64,000 nucleotides of DNA from Panacibacter microcysteis (GTDB lineage: Bacteria > Bacteroidota > Bacteroidia > Chitinophagales > Chitinophagaceae). The notes below the pieces were generated by a model. That model was not told the DNA's origin. It worked only from the letters and a program-made list of their open reading frames with translations, and searched no databases. The translations under genes were made by a program, and so were the position numbers. The DNA lies in the NCBI RefSeq assembly GCF_015831355.1, contig NZ_JADWYR010000003.1, forward strand, positions 248,001-312,000, read 5' to 3'. Each line of letters starts with the position of its first letter. The stretch's first letter is position 1. Shown here in pieces: positions 63,574 to 64,000 of this stretch.

Positions 63574-63628
63574 AAAATGGGTTGTAATATTACAGCCGAA
63601 AGCAGCAAAAAGTATGATAAATTTTTGG

Positions 63629-63710
63629 GGCCGGGCAGCAGTACAGGCATTGAGCTTTCGTTGCGTCGCACTCTTGTACGCATAGCGCTTTATTCAGCAA
63701 TGCGAAGATG
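63629..63710 (+). repeat. Dispersed repeat copy 24 (GCGTCGC core type)
   Basis: GGCCGGGCAGCAGTACAGGC, ATTGAGCTTTC, core 63660-63679, then GCATAGCGCTTTATTCAGCAATGCGAAG. It lies between the helicase start and the partial CoA-ligase end. Confidence 0.92.
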
Positions 63711-63819
63711 GAGGCGTAAATTAAGAATAGCAAAGCGTTTAACATGAACATTTAAAATCCCACTCCTTTGGAGAGGGATATAGGGTGAGGTATATTTTCT
63801 GAAGAAATTTAGCGTAGGG

Positions 63820-64000
63820 TTACCTCTTATCAATAAACTTCAATGGTTTTCTTCCGCCATCGGGAAATTGCAGTTGCACCATCTGTTCCCTGGTTATATA
63901 AGTTATGTGGGGACTAACCCGTAGCCTTGCCTGCAGGTAGGCTCTTATCTTGTGATCTGATTCTGGTGTATCATGCCTGCGTACTAGGTGCAATAAGATT
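63820..64000 (-). CDS. C-terminal end of a phenylacetate-CoA-ligase-like enzyme (partial)
   Basis: The minus-strand frame is open from the window edge to a TAA at 63820-63822 and gives 60 residues. RAYLQARLRVSPHITYITRE and LQFPDGGRKPLKFIDKR resemble the C-terminal lid of Bacteroidota adenylate-forming ligases of the PaaK type, which end in a conserved RKP-FIDKR-like motif. The catalytic core is outside the window, so the assignment is tentative. Confidence 0.6.
   Translation of the reverse strand, partial: ILLHLVRRHDTPESDHKIRAYLQARLRVSPHITYITREQMVQLQFPDGGRKPLKFIDKR

Overview
The window is chromosomal DNA from a Bacteroidota bacterium, most likely a member of the Chitinophagaceae; this is inferred from gene content, not from a marker tree. 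Support comes from two secreted proteins ending in type IX secretion (T9SS) type A sorting domains (21046-22911 and 49143-52205), a GlmU-family protein, a ligase-associated DEXH helicase, a CusA/CzcA operon headed by a small acidic protein, and promoters resembling the Bacteroidota TTG/TAnnTTTG pattern. No phage, insertion sequence, CRISPR array or rRNA operon is visible. One tRNA gene, tRNA-Leu(CAG), is present.

Layout. 0-7 kb: a cytochrome c/PQQ sugar dehydrogenase lipoprotein, an EamA transporter, two MFS transporters, a Crp/Fnr regulator and a YiaA-like protein. 6.8-13 kb: a CzcCBA-type metal efflux operon. 13-20.6 kb: class II aldolase, a glutamine amidotransferase, a membrane protein pair, an M42 peptidase, a UbiA-like protein, a lipoprotein and a LuxE/PaaK-like enzyme. 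20.7-23 kb: tRNA-Leu followed by an AT-rich secreted protein. 23-33.7 kb: an IlvD/Edd sugar-acid dehydratase with an SDR, a subtilase, Dps, OsmC with GNAT, and a hydroxyacid dehydrogenase leading into pxpB-pxpC-pxpA (5-oxoproline use); pxpC carries an in-frame TGA. 34-41.5 kb: lepA, a glycosyltransferase and flippase, a hemerythrin protein, tpiA and a GlmU-family protein. 41.5-49 kb: a serine hydrolase, dodecin, a PhyH oxygenase, rpsF-rpsR-rplI, pdhB and a TonB-dependent receptor. 49-64 kb: a GloVer-repeat secreted protein, an SMR (Gdx-like) exporter, ribE with a DUF6056-like protein, a GT-C-like protein, a 7TMR-DISM histidine kinase, a 2,5-dioxovalerate-type aldehyde dehydrogenase, the helicase and the C-terminus of an adenylate-forming CoA ligase.

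The most unusual feature is a dispersed repeat family. I find 24 recognisable copies and one decayed copy, about one per 2.7 kb. All but one are intergenic. Each has a 20-bp core, GTTGYGTCRCWCWCTTGTAC, preceded by an arm of the form CCGGGCTGCAGTACTGCTAT and followed by a looser arm. Two core types differ at four positions, two of which form a compensated base-pair change in a small palindrome. Four copies form two inverted pairs that look like complete MITE-like units, one lying inside the metal-efflux operon. One copy has supplied the start codon and n-region of a TonB receptor signal peptide. Mobile element, structured RNA and protein-binding site are all possible explanations.

Other points of note are the nonsense codon in pxpC, two genes that appear to start at CTG, a 7-bp tandem repeat starting right after the dehydratase stop codon, and scattered genes that could together make an oxidative sugar-acid pathway.
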